DNA of 64,000 nt from Atrina japonica (lineage: Eukaryota > Mollusca > Bivalvia > Pterioida > Pinnidae): positions 124,001 through 188,000 of the forward strand of contig BROG01000405.1 in assembly GCA_030159075.1 (NCBI GenBank). Direction: 5' to 3'. A program made the position numbers and the translations under genes. Position 1 is the first letter of the stretch; the number at the start of each line of letters is the position of its first letter. The notes beneath the pieces are model-generated. The model saw nothing but the letters and a program-made list of their open reading frames with translations. It ran no database searches and was not told the DNA's origin. Shown piece after piece: positions 1 through 12,600 of this stretch.

Positions 1-172
1 CATTTAAAACTGATCAAACAAGATGTCTTTGGGAAACATTGCCCTTGTCATTCATGAAGTCTTTAAAGTCCAATAACTCTGGCAAAGATTGTCAAAAGTT
101 GGACAAGATTAAACTCATCCAATATCTTATTGATTTCAAGCAACAACTCAAAGTTCGTTTAAGTTTTAGGAG

Positions 173-271
173 AAAAATTCAACTCATCAATCCCTGAAAA
201 ACAATGGATTCTTCTGAAAATCAATGTCTTATACCATTCTAAATATATCTTTTAGGGTGAATGGGTTAAAG
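173..271. mobile_element. Small MITE, 'CCCCTGAAAAACA' family
   Basis: Short element with imperfect inverted ends (AACTCATC...CCCTGAAAAAC at one end, TTTTAGGGTGAATGGGTTA at the other). Related copies are at 12411-12477, 49682-49771, 50706-50797 and 55419-55489. Confidence 0.5.
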
Positions 272-539
272 TTATTTGATGGCAACCAACATGACAAAAA
301 CTACCCCTAAATCCCTTATCTTACAGCAGAAATTACTGGATTCTAATCAATAAAGAAGAATATTTTTGTCAAAGATTTATTTCTTCACAAATTTGCTATC
401 CTTTTGAAGGTTTAACAAATAATAACAAACATTAACAATTACACATATATCAAAATAATAAATACACTTAAATATACATTACATAACATTTATATGTATC
501 ATTTTACATTTATATTTAGACTGCACTAGTCACTTGTGA

Positions 540-1284
540 TATGTGCATAATCAGGAGTCTCCCGTAACACCTTTCAAATGCTGTAGTTTATTCATTTCAT
601 ATACAAAACTTGAGTGTCTGAAGAAATATGCATAATAAGGACCTCAGTTATAGTCTATACCTAACCTCATCTAAAAGATTTCCAAACTTGGTGGTATATA
701 CATGATCAGGGCATCAGAAACACCAAAAAGATCCCTATATGGGTTTTGCACGCCATATACCAACCGAAAAATATAAACAAACAAGATGTGTTTGTGGAAC
801 ACAAATGCCCCCAGTCCCAACAAATTTTTGCAATGTCCTACACTTTTACCCCAACCCCACGGCATGTGATGTCAGTGAAGTGTGAGCAACCCTTAGATGA
901 ACTTACAGTCTAAGTTTGGTTACTGTATCACAATCCAAACTTGAAATATTGCAATTTTATATGTAAGTGAGACAGAATTACAGACAAACAGACGGACGAT
1001 CCAAACACTAGATGCCCTTTCAGGCCAGGGCATAAAAAACCTCAAGATCTAGTGATATCTGCATCATCAGGATAAAGTCCATAAATAATATCATCTACAA
1101 AATGACAAATCCTGGTGTTATATATGCATACTCAGGGCCTTACATTTAACTTCATCTACAAAATGATTGTACATGATCAACATTATCCCTGTCCCAGCAT
1201 CATCTTCTACACCATTTGATACAAACAACATACATTTTGTACATAATGTACACATTCCAGTCATAAAATGTCAACACTTTGAGA
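540..1284. other. Downstream flank with scattered 'cataatcagggcc' motifs
   Basis: No gene is seen. Degenerate copies of a motif like ATGCATAATCAGGGCC occur near 541, 628, 702, 1061 and 1126. They resemble the core of the adjoining 46-bp array. Confidence 0.45.
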
Positions 1285-2465
1285 TAATGCATTATCAGGG
1301 CCACACTAACAACTTCTAACCTCTTTGATGAGATGCATTATCAGAGCCACACTAACAACTTCTAACCTCTTTGATGAGATGCATTATCAGAGCCACAATA
1401 ACAACTTCTAACCTCTTTGATGAGATGCATTAGCAGGGTCACACTAATAACTTCTAAACTCTTTGATGAGATGCACTATCAGGGCCACACTGACAACTTC
1501 TAACCTCTTTGATGAGATGCATTATCAGAGCCACACTAACAACTTCTAACCTCTTTGATGAGATGCACTATCAGGGCCACACTAACAACTTCTAACCTCT
1601 TTGATGAGATGCATTATCAGAGCCACACTAACAACTTCTAACCTCTTTGATGAGATGCATTATCAGGCCCACACTAACAACTTCTCAGAGCCACACTAAC
1701 CTCTTTGATGAGATGCATTATCAGAGCCACACTAACAACTTCTAACCTCTTTGATGAGATGCATTATCAGGCCCACACTAACAACTTCTAACCTCTTTGA
1801 TGAGATGCATTATCAGAGCCACACTAACAACTTCTAACCTCTTTGATGAGATGCATTAGCAGGGTCACACTAACAACTTCTAACCTCTTTGATGAGATGC
1901 ATTATCAGAGCCACACTAACAACTTCTAACCTCTTTGATGAGGTGCATTATCAGAGCCACACTAACAAGATGCTTCTAACCTCTTTGATGAGGTGCATTA
2001 CCAGAGCCACACTAACAACTTCTAACCTCTTTAATGAGGTGCATTATCAGGGCCACACTAACAACTTCTAACCTCTTTGATGAGATGCATTATCAGAGCC
2101 ACACTAACAACTTCTAACCTCTTTGATGAGATGCATTATCAGAGCCGCACTAACAACTTCTAATCTCTTTGATGAGGTGCATTAGCAGGGCCACACTAAC
2201 AACTTCTAACCTCTTTGATAAGATGCATTAGCAGGGCCTCACTAACAACTTCTAACCTCTTTGATGAGATGCATTATCAGAGCTGCACTAACAACTTCTA
2301 ATCTCTTTGATGAGGTGCATTATCTCTTTGATGAGGTGCATTAGCAGGGCCACACTAACAACTTCTAACCTCTTTGATAAGATGCATTAGCAGGGCCACA
2401 CTAACAACTTCTAACCTCTTTGATGAGATGCACTAGCAGGGCCACACTAACAACTTCAAAACTCT
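1285..2465. repeat. 46-bp minisatellite, about 25 copies
   Basis: The unit carries CTCTTTGATGAGATGCATTA and then TCAGAGCCACACTAACAAC. Copies vary by single bases, and a few units are truncated (around 1680 and 2320). It lies downstream of the TUBGCP5 stop. Confidence 0.95.
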
Positions 2466-3084
2466 TTGATTAGATGCAATAGTTATAATAATACAATAAT
2501 GTTGCTTAATACAAACTATGGCAGGTTAAACAATTTTTACCCTAAGATACAGCAAGAATCTTTAATCTGTGGTGACTGAAATATAATTCAAACAACCTCA
2601 GTAGATTTTGAGCTAATTTCATAATTATTTCCATGCACTACTTGTGTTGTCAGTTTTGTCAATTTTTTTCAGAAACAAAACGTCAGCATACTTTGTTTTA
2701 TCTGTAATTTGGGCATCTGAGCTGTGACTTCATGTTATGTTGTTTAGACAGACAGGCACTGACTTGACATAACCTGATCTATTTCACTCAACATGTTTAA
2801 ATATATCCATGATCAGGGCCTCTGAACTATTCCTTTGGTTACAGTAAAAAAAAAACTGTTGATCAGCATCTGATCATCTCTCAGTATATAATATACATAA
2901 TCAGGGCCTTTGAACTGTTGCTACATGCTTTTAGCCAATCATTTGTTGGTCAGGACCCCATCCAGCACCCTCAACATAAAGATATATCCATAATCAGGGC
3001 CATTGTAGATTAGATGCAGCTAAGTATTTGTTTGTTAGCCTTGGTCAAAAATGATCAACATCATATGCATAATCGGGGCCCAGG
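2466..3084 (-). other. TUBGCP5: Candidate TUBGCP5 3' UTR
   Basis: The region directly after the stop has no other gene. The nearest polyadenylation-type hexamer on the minus strand is ATTAAA at 2561-2566. The transcript end is not otherwise marked. The motif GGCCCTGATTATG recurs here about every 90 bp (near 2812, 2905, 2990 and 3075). Confidence 0.35.
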
Positions 3085-3140
3085 TCACGTCTTGATCAAG
3101 TGCTCTGTTGATGTTAACAAGGCAAATGCCAGAGATTCCA
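3085..3140 (-). CDS. TUBGCP5: TUBGCP5 last coding exon 23 (residues 999-1016)
   Basis: A 56-nt coding end: LESLAFALLTSTEHLIKT then TGA (3085-3087). LESLA follows GSFPH exactly as in vertebrate GCP5. The acceptor is CTTCTCTTTTCAG. It is separated from exon 22 by an intron filled by a (CATA)n microsatellite and a SINE fragment. Confidence 0.93.
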
Positions 3141-3215
3141 CTGAAAAGAGAAGAGAAAAACAAATAACATCACTAATTCAAATTTATACATACATACATA
3201 CATTATATACATACA

Positions 3216-3246
<31 letters not shown>

Positions 3247-3294
3247 CATACATACATACATACACATACATGTATACATACATACATACATACA

Positions 3295-3325
<31 letters not shown>

Positions 3326-6300
3326 GTACATACATACAAACATACATGTATACATACATACATACATACATACATATATTACAAACATACATACATACAT
3401 ACATATATTACAAACATACATACATACATACATATATTACAAACATACATACATTACATATATCACATACATACACTACATGTACATACACTACATACAT
3501 ACATACATTACATACAAACATACATACATACATAAATATGTACACACATATACACACACATACACACATTCGGACCTGCGCTGACTAGAAGTGGGAGACT
3601 TCATGGTTCAGAGCACAATGCTCTAACCATTTCCCTGCAGTGGCCCCAAATGTTATGACAAGATTGACAGTACTTACAATGTGGGAAAGATCCTCGTTTT
3701 ATCACATTGTTAAGAAATGAAGCTAGAAACTGGATACATCTTGTAAATTCTCTCTCCATTCCTTCTATGGTCTTCAAACTGAAAAGAATAATAAAACAAC
3801 ATATTGACAAAACTGTTTATTATACTCTATATCTTATGTAAAGATATTTATCATATAACATAAATTTTTCATTTGACCATGATTTTGTTATTGAAATCTA
3901 AAGGTCGTTTGGCTATCATAGGTTAAGTATACAAAATTGTACTTTAATCTTATAGAATGCCAATGCCAAAGATCTCTTGTAAGAGATATCAAATGATCAC
4001 CTGCTGGGGATATCAAATGAATTCTTGGTAGAAATATCAAAACTTGTTCAGGATAACAGACCTCTTATTTTATTTACCGATAATAAATAAGATTAGCACA
4101 CATACCTAATCTCCTGTATACCTTTGTCCCACAAACTTTGGAAGATGAGTACGAGGTTTAACACACCCGTCACCGCTTCCTTAATGAAGCTGACTTTCTT
4201 GTGCAGTAAGCATCGCTCATGTATCGTGTTGATATATTTATTATGGACCGCGATCATCTGGTCCAGATCTGTTGTACGTTCTATTTCCTCTTTAAATTCT
4301 AGACCAGTGCTGTGCAGAATCTTCAAAGATAAGAATACACCCATCTTATTAAATATTACTCTGACTGTCTTAGTAAATACATTATAATAAAGACCTCTCA
4401 TTCATTACATTCATCCCATGAGAAGTTTCTCCCACTGTTTCAGTTAACATACCCAATATTTAGGTACACACAGGAGCCCACTCGCAGTCTGAGAATATTC
4501 TCAACTTGGCCAGCTCAGCCAATCAGATTTCAGGATTAGCCAAAGTCAAGAAAAATTCTCGGACTTGAGTAATATTCCACCTTCATGTGAATGAGCCTGG
4601 GCCTGGCACCATAGACATAAGAATCGTGTAAGTCTAAAACTTTTACTCAACGCTAATCCTGAAATCTGATTGGCTGAGTAGGCCAATTCGAAAAATATTC
4701 TCAGACTTAAGTAAATTTTCAAGTCTTATGGTGCCGGATCCTGACTTCAATAAACTCGCCCAACATATGATTGCACATAATTATATATCCCCTCTGTCTA
4801 AAATAAATACACCCCTTGTATAATTAGATCCTCCCATATTCTTTATAAAATACACCTATTGCATTACTCCATGATCCCATTCTCTCAATAGAACACTTGT
4901 GTACAATAAGATATTCTCTCTTTCTTGATAAAATACCCTCTTGTATGATAAATAGAAATATAGACGATTAATTTTTTTCATTTTGTATTTAGAAGAGGGT
5001 CAAGAAAAACATCACTGGTGAGACTTGTCTGAGTTAAAATACTACCTGCATTTTAAGACACCAACCATCTAATCTGTTTATCCTGTAACCTAATAATGCT
5101 ACTGAATTAACATATACAATGTACTGCAATTTCAATGTACTAAAAACAATATGGGCGCCACCACTTTGCCCAAGATTATTTTACAAATATCTAAGATACA
5201 TTAGGACTTGTGATGTCATTTGAACTACAAACTACACGTCCAACGTCACCAGACAAGGTTGGAAGAAAATCGCGAGTTTGATATCCCTTACCGACTGTAT
5301 ACACCTGTCGGGTATTCGGCAACCGATATACGACACTTCCCGTCTTAGTTACAGGATAAAATGGCATCCCTGTCTCTCTGACCGTTCTCACTTACCCGCG
5401 TCATCATGTAGTTGTGCAAACTGTTCACAAAATATATCAGTCGCATTCTCAATAGCTGCATCCGATGTATCCGTCCTTCTCTTGATAAATCATCATCCAG
5501 GTGAAGTGAGAACTCGTCACCAGATAAACTTTGCAAAAGATTTTCTTTTTCAAGATCTAAAATTTAAAATTAAAACAAAAATCAACAGATAGACTCTCCT
5601 ATCTATGTTTTGAAAGAATTCTTACATGCATTCTTGCAACATTGAGTTTCCATTTCATGAACTTTCTAGAATACACTTTTCAATGGACAGGACTAGATCC
5701 CACAAAGTTGAACAAAGCTGTGACTATATTTAGAATTAAATTTAAACATTTTTTTTATTTTATCAGAAAAAAACTGGGTCCAGCACAACATGAAGGAGTC
5801 CCTCCCTGCCCTACTAAACCTCGACCAAGGGCATGGAATTCACAGTTTTTGTTGCTGTTACCATGGAGATGATACATTCCAAATATGAAGAGAATTGGGT
5901 GTTGCGGCTTTTGAGAAAGAGGTTGAAAATGCTAAAAAGATTAAAGAACAATGTAAACCTGCACAAAGCTTGTCCACAAAATGAGGATGTGTACCACAGG
6001 TCAATAGGTGACCTGTATGAGTCAGAAATCTTAAAGGGGCATTAGCAGGTGTCTTTTTCAAAAATTTTCTTTCCTTTTTTACTACTATGATCGATACGCA
6101 ATAACAAACAAGAGATATGAACAGGCATAAAAATTCTTAAATTCCTATATATTTTGTGCAAATTGCTTGAGAAACCCAGGTTTGCCACTTTTTCAATTGT
6201 AATTGATTAGGTCAACCTTACTATTTGTATATGGATACCACACTGGTCCTGACCTTATTTTTCACGAAATATATAGGAATATATAAGATTTCTTATGCCT

Positions 6301-9300
6301 GTGTATAGCTCTTATTTGTTAATGTACATTAAGTACAAGTAGTAAAAGTAGAAAAAAATTGAAATAATTTTTGGGGGATAAACACAGCTAATGGCCCCTT
6401 TAGCAATACATAAACTCAAGGTAATCACGGCCACAATGATGCATAACATCTCTTCACAGAATGTGCTTACCACAGAATCGTAATTCATCTAAACAGCACT
6501 TTGATCTTTTGACTTGCAGTAGGAATGTAAATACTTGATTGTAAATTTCTTGACACTGAGAACTAATGACTACATCTAACGGCCACGGTACCTGTAAACA
6601 GACAGAAATATATTGTCAATAATGATAACGATCCATTAGTCTTGACCCCGAGAGTTAATGACCACATCTAACTGCCAGAGCACTCGTAAACAGACAGAAA
6701 CATATTGTCAATAATGATATTTATCCATTAATCTTGACCACCTCTCTCAACAAATATTAAGTCAATTATGAGGATGATATCAAGTTTTTATGTGTATAGC
6801 CCAAAGTCTTAACACATTACAAGAATCAACAATTTTTCAGTTATACCATGGCGACCTGATTTTAATGTAGGAATCTGAATTTTCTAATCGTGGTTTATGC
6901 CACACTCAACAATTTTTCAGTTATACGGAGGCGGCCAGTTTTTATTGGTGGATGAGAGAAACCGGTTTACAATGTACCCGGGAAGAGACCACTGGCCTTC
7001 CACAAGTAAACTGGCACTTTTTTCACAAAAATCAGCTTAGGTTCCAATGGGATTTTAATCTGTGCTGACCAGAAGTGAGAGACTTCATGGTTCAAAGTGC
7101 GACGCTCTAACCACTTGGCCCCGGAGGCCCCTTTTTAATGTAGGATGAGATAATCTTGTTATAGCGTACTTAGGAAATGACCGCTGACTTCTGATCTCAT
7201 AAACTTCCTAACTTCCTCACAAAATCAGCTTAAGCTTTGTTGACGGTCATACCTGTACTGACTAGACACGTGACATATCAACGTAACTGAGATCACAAAA
7301 TCCACAATCACTTTTTCCTTTACCTTAAAGGCATACAAGCTCTCAAGATGGATTTTATTATTTGTATTAAAAGTTTCAAATTTCAGATGTTTTATACAAA
7401 TAAAATGTTTTTAAAAAGATTCCCAGTTGAAAAAATCTGTTTTAATGTCGCAATTTGTGAAAAGAAATCAAATATGAACAATGTCCAAGTTAACATCTGC
7501 ATTCCTGCATGGATGGTAGGAATATCAGTTGTCAGTGTATTTTATTCATTCTAGGCAATATATGCCCGATATGTTAAAATAAATTTGTACAGTAATATGA
7601 CCTTTTAGCCTTAATTATCAAAGTTTTGGTCTAATTTGGGGTAATTTCTTATCAAAATGACAGCCTGTATACCGTTTTGAAAAACATCTATCTCAGGGGA
7701 AGTATAAAAAACTTTGAGTTACCTTTAGATGAAGACGGAGACAATCTGTTACATTTATAGCTTTTCTCTCCCTGGGTAGATCCACTATACTTACAGTCAG
7801 TCTGTAAAAGACAAGAAATTTTATCAACATTTAGTGATGATTTGAAAACATATCATTGTGGACCACAGTCAGCCTGTAAAATATAAGAAATATTATCTAT
7901 ATTAGAGGCAGATAAGAAATATTATCTATATTAGTGGCAGATAAGAAATATTATCTATATTAGTGGCAGATAAGAAATATTATCTATATTAGTGGCAGAT
8001 AAGAAATATTATCTATATTAGTGGCAGATAAGAAATATTATCTATGTTAGTAATAATTTGAAAACATATCCACTGTACACCACAGTCAGCCTGTAAAAGA
8101 TAAGAAAATTATCCATCCCTAAAGATACAATAGAAATGGCTGATGTCATCCCCAATAATAGATAATTTAAAACAATTATATAAGATAAGATCAATTTCTT
8201 TATCCGGAAATACCGGACAGTAATCCTGGCCATTTTTAAAACCATGCAATTGTTATGAAGCTTGATGAATGCTTGTTTATTTTTTATAAGTTCCTGTTGA
8301 ACTTCGTACATATGGACATTTCTGGAATATTAGTTGTTATTGTTTTTGTTTCAAGGTCTTTCTAATTATATCATCATGTTACTATATTTAGTCATTGGGA
8401 ATTTTCCACTATACACATGAAGGTACTAGAAAGGTCATTTCTTGATTATTCCTGATCTACTGTTTTCTGGGACTGTACTAGGGTGTATATATACAGGTAG
8501 ACGGTCAGATATCTCGGCAGACCAAGTTTAGAACAGCTGAGAAGAAGGGTGAATTCCTGAGACTATATTTAAGACAAAGTTATAGGAGAGCAGACCACAT
8601 CTTACTTAAAATTATATGAAAGTAGTGCACATCAATATTAAATAGAATTTATTGTGTTTTCCAGTGGATTTCTTTTAATATTATGTTCGGATTGGAATTT
8701 ATTCGAGTGGACCTCTGGCTATAGGAACTGTGAACAACAACGGACATTGATATTGTGAGTTGTGGCTTTTATTATTGTTAACCATCATTTAGATTTTATC
8801 TAAGTTTTTATTTTGTAATTGTTAATAAAATTTATAACTTTACTTTCCTGTGTTCTTGATTTTTTCTGGCATACTTTGAAGTATCTGACCCATAACAGAA
8901 TGAATGATTTTTTTTTTCTTCAGGTAATACAAGCATTTTATAATAGGAAAAATATAAATTTGGTAAAATTGTGTGAAAGAACATCTTTGTAGATTTAGTG
9001 ACAGAAATTTTACCGATTGATTTCATCAGACAGCTGGGTTTGAAGTGCTTCGTCAAGTATTAGATTCACGAGTGATACATTTCTCCACTGTTCACCGAGG
9101 CGGATCTGAAAATATATAATATCAAAATATACAATACATGCTACAAATATAATAAATACGGTACAGAACCTCACTTAAGAGACCACTCTGAGTCAGTCAA
9201 GTGATCTTAATAGCAGGATTTAACTGTACATCAATACAGTAAAACCTGCTTTAGCGACCACCTGTGTATAAAGACCAACTGGTCACAAAGACTTTTTTGC

Positions 9301-9542
9301 TGTCCCCAATAGTACCATTTCTGTACAAATCAACCTCTATATAAAGACCACCTCCCTACAAAGACTGGTTTTCGTGTTCATAAGGAGGTTGTTACATACA
9401 AGTTTCACTGTATGCTGGGTACATACCTGGAAATCGATATTTTACATATTGTACCAGCATGTCTATTCCTAGAAATATAGGTCACATTGATTTTGTACAT
9501 TTTTAGTAAAAATTAAAAATATTTGAAAATTATCTGCATAGG

Positions 9543-9628
<86 letters not shown>

Positions 9629-12600
9629 ATCATTTCTATTAATAACTCACAAAGTGTCTCAAATGCCATTGCTCTTTTTCACCTAATCAGCATGCTTATC
9701 TTTTTTAAACAGCTGTGGCATGCTAACATGGGACACTGACTCCTTCTGGACAACTGGTCCCATCCAGTTTCACGTTGAAACCATTTTTATATCCAATTTG
9801 TCGTACTCTAATGGACTTGGAGTTTCAATTATTCATTCTGATAGACTTTGAGTTTCACTTATCCACTGGTACTTCAATTTTATTTAAAACAAAACAACAA
9901 ATGGTATTTCTTTCAAGGTCAACGGACACGAAAATTTGACGTTGATTTTATTACATTTTTGGTTAGATATACATAAAACCTAAGTATTATGTACAAAGAA
10001 CATTGTTTTCACCCCTCTGTTTATGTATACCAGGTGGGAAAAGGTAACAAAATGTTAGGTTAGAAAGAGTAGTTTCCCCTTTATCAAATACTCTGTTAGG
10101 TCTGCTAAACAGGAAGTGATGTACATGTTGTGGTCAGCAGTATTAAGATAAAAACTGTATATACAGCTAGTCTGGTGCAAGACTTGGTATTGTAGGATTA
10201 AAGGCATAGATTTACTGTATTTTTCTTCTTTCTTTCTATAATATCATTCTTAATAGCTGAATTATTTATCTTCTACCCAGTTATTATTTTTTATTTTAGA
10301 GCTATCAGCGATATATAAAGACTTACATATATCTCTGGATCTATAGGCTACTGCTATTTTCTATGTGATTTAACATTCATTAGCCTAATGTAGATACAGA
10401 TAATCAATTATCATGTAATCAGTTTTCACACCTCCCTGATAAAGTAAAGTGTGAGAAGACCTACAGGATGTCTCAATCGGGGTCTTCTGACCACCGCTGT
10501 GTTCTTTGAAGTGAACTCTGGTGCTACGGGTAGTAAAATATAATCCCATTGATATGTTGTCTGTGTATAAATATCTTTGTGTGTGGACATACGTATATGT
10601 TATGGCCCTAGGGAGGAGATATATAATATCTTGACAGGAATTTGTCATCCAAAACTTAAAATTTCCCCGATGAAATATAATACATATAATAAAACTACAA
10701 CAATAAATTAAAAGCATTAGTCTTAAATATCCAAATGAAGTTAACTTTAATGTGCACATAACAAATGAATGGTATATTTCTTTGATTATCAGTTTGGATA
10801 CCATTTGTTACTGCCTTACGCATAAATTCGTGAAACTGAATTTCTTTTAAAACTTTGAATAAAATAGAAACATCTATTTCAGACAAGAAGCGATATACAT
10901 GTATAATCGCTGATACAAGTGGTATGTTTTCGTTCACTTTTTTGTTCACTTTTTGTTCACTTTTCTACATTACAAACTCTGTCTATTTGAATAAAATTGT
11001 ATTTTGTATAGTTTTGTAATTAGATATTCTTAACTTAGTCTTAATTCAAAAACTTCATGATTTTTTTATTTTATTTTATAGTTTTACCAGGGGTGTCACT
11101 GGTTTTACGCACTACTACAATGTACATCCAACACACGTGTTTACGACGGCTTTTGAAACGATTAAAATTTGGTCATGATAGGTCAATGATAAAATAGACC
11201 GCATAAAATAATAATGAATCGAAATTATACATGAAATTCAGAAATATTAATTTTATTTATTAAAATCGATATTGAGAAAATATTTTTTAATTCAATTTTT
11301 TCTTTCAAGCCCAGTCCTAGCAATACTGCCAAAATGTGCCATTATATCGCAGTTTTCTTCATAACTTTATGACTATTTGAAACTTCTTGTTTTTAATTTA
11401 TATCTCATTTTAGTGTTATTTCTGAAGTAAAAATTGACAATTTTTTATCATTTAATTTTACCAGTCCCTGGTTTTAAATTGTACATCCAACGTGCATGTT
11501 TACCATGGGTTTTGATACGAGTAAAACTAAGCCATTGTGTCCACAGATGATAAAATAGACCGTGTAAAATGATTATATTTGGAAATTATACATTTTATTC
11601 ATAAATATGTATATATTTAAACTGATATCAAGAGAATATAATATAAAAAACCTAACATTTTAGTTTTATATATCGCTGCTAAAATCATTATCAAAACACC
11701 AAAATAGTAGATGAAATGGACATACATGAGTGCTGTATTTCTCACTTGACTGAACAGACGGGCGTCCCACAGAGTATACATACTAAAGCTAATAGAATTG
11801 AGACCGTGATTGACAGGTGATTAACTGTGAAACTGAGTTACCTCTACAGGTAGGAGACGGCCCTTAAAAGTTCACATTTAAGTCTGGAAAGGATATCATG
11901 ATAAAAAATAAGTGACAAAATAAATCATTGTGTACGGCGACTTAGGAAATTCTTTGTGTTTTGAGGACAATATAATAATGCACTAATTCTATCTTTTGTC
12001 ACTTATCAAACATAAGAAACTTGAATATTTTTTGAAAGAATAAACATCTCTTTTTTATCCATCAATTTTTCTTACATCTAAATGCTACGCTTGTAAACAA
12101 TTACACATTTCACATACATGAGTCTGTATTAATATTTTGACATTGATAAGAATAGCAGACACTGCCACACTTATGTCACACTCCAAGCGCTCCGAGATTT
12201 GCTGATCGCTACCGAAGGTGGTCAATCGGGCATGGGAATTTTTAGTTGTTTAAAGGTATATATCTCGATACCTGTGTGGTTTTCGATATTGCGGTTTTTT
12301 AATTATTGGTTATATGGGTCATATAAAAGTATACACGAAAAAAAATTTTTTGTGAGCATTGAACTTTAAGGAAATAGAAGCGTTTTTTTTATGACAGAAA
12401 AACTAGTAATTAACTCATTCACCCCTAAGTCATTGATTTACGGAAGAGTCCATTGTTTTTTAGGGGTTGATGAATTAGTGTAAGCAAGAAGCAAATTTAA
12501 ATTTGCTATCTTAATTTTTGTTTTGCTACCAAGCTGAAAAAGAGGCCCAACAAACCTTGACGTTCACCTGAGACAAAATGACACAGAGATGTGGAGGAGA

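Noticed and set aside
3014..3588. Tyr/His/Ile-rich plus-strand frames over 3014-3588
   Set aside because: These are translations of the (CATA)n microsatellite; the minus strand here is TUBGCP5 exon 23 and intron.
10385..10949. Frames of 139 and 84 residues in intron 16
   Set aside because: No recognisable domain, odd composition, and no splice context compatible with the neighbouring exons 16 and 17, which join in phase directly.
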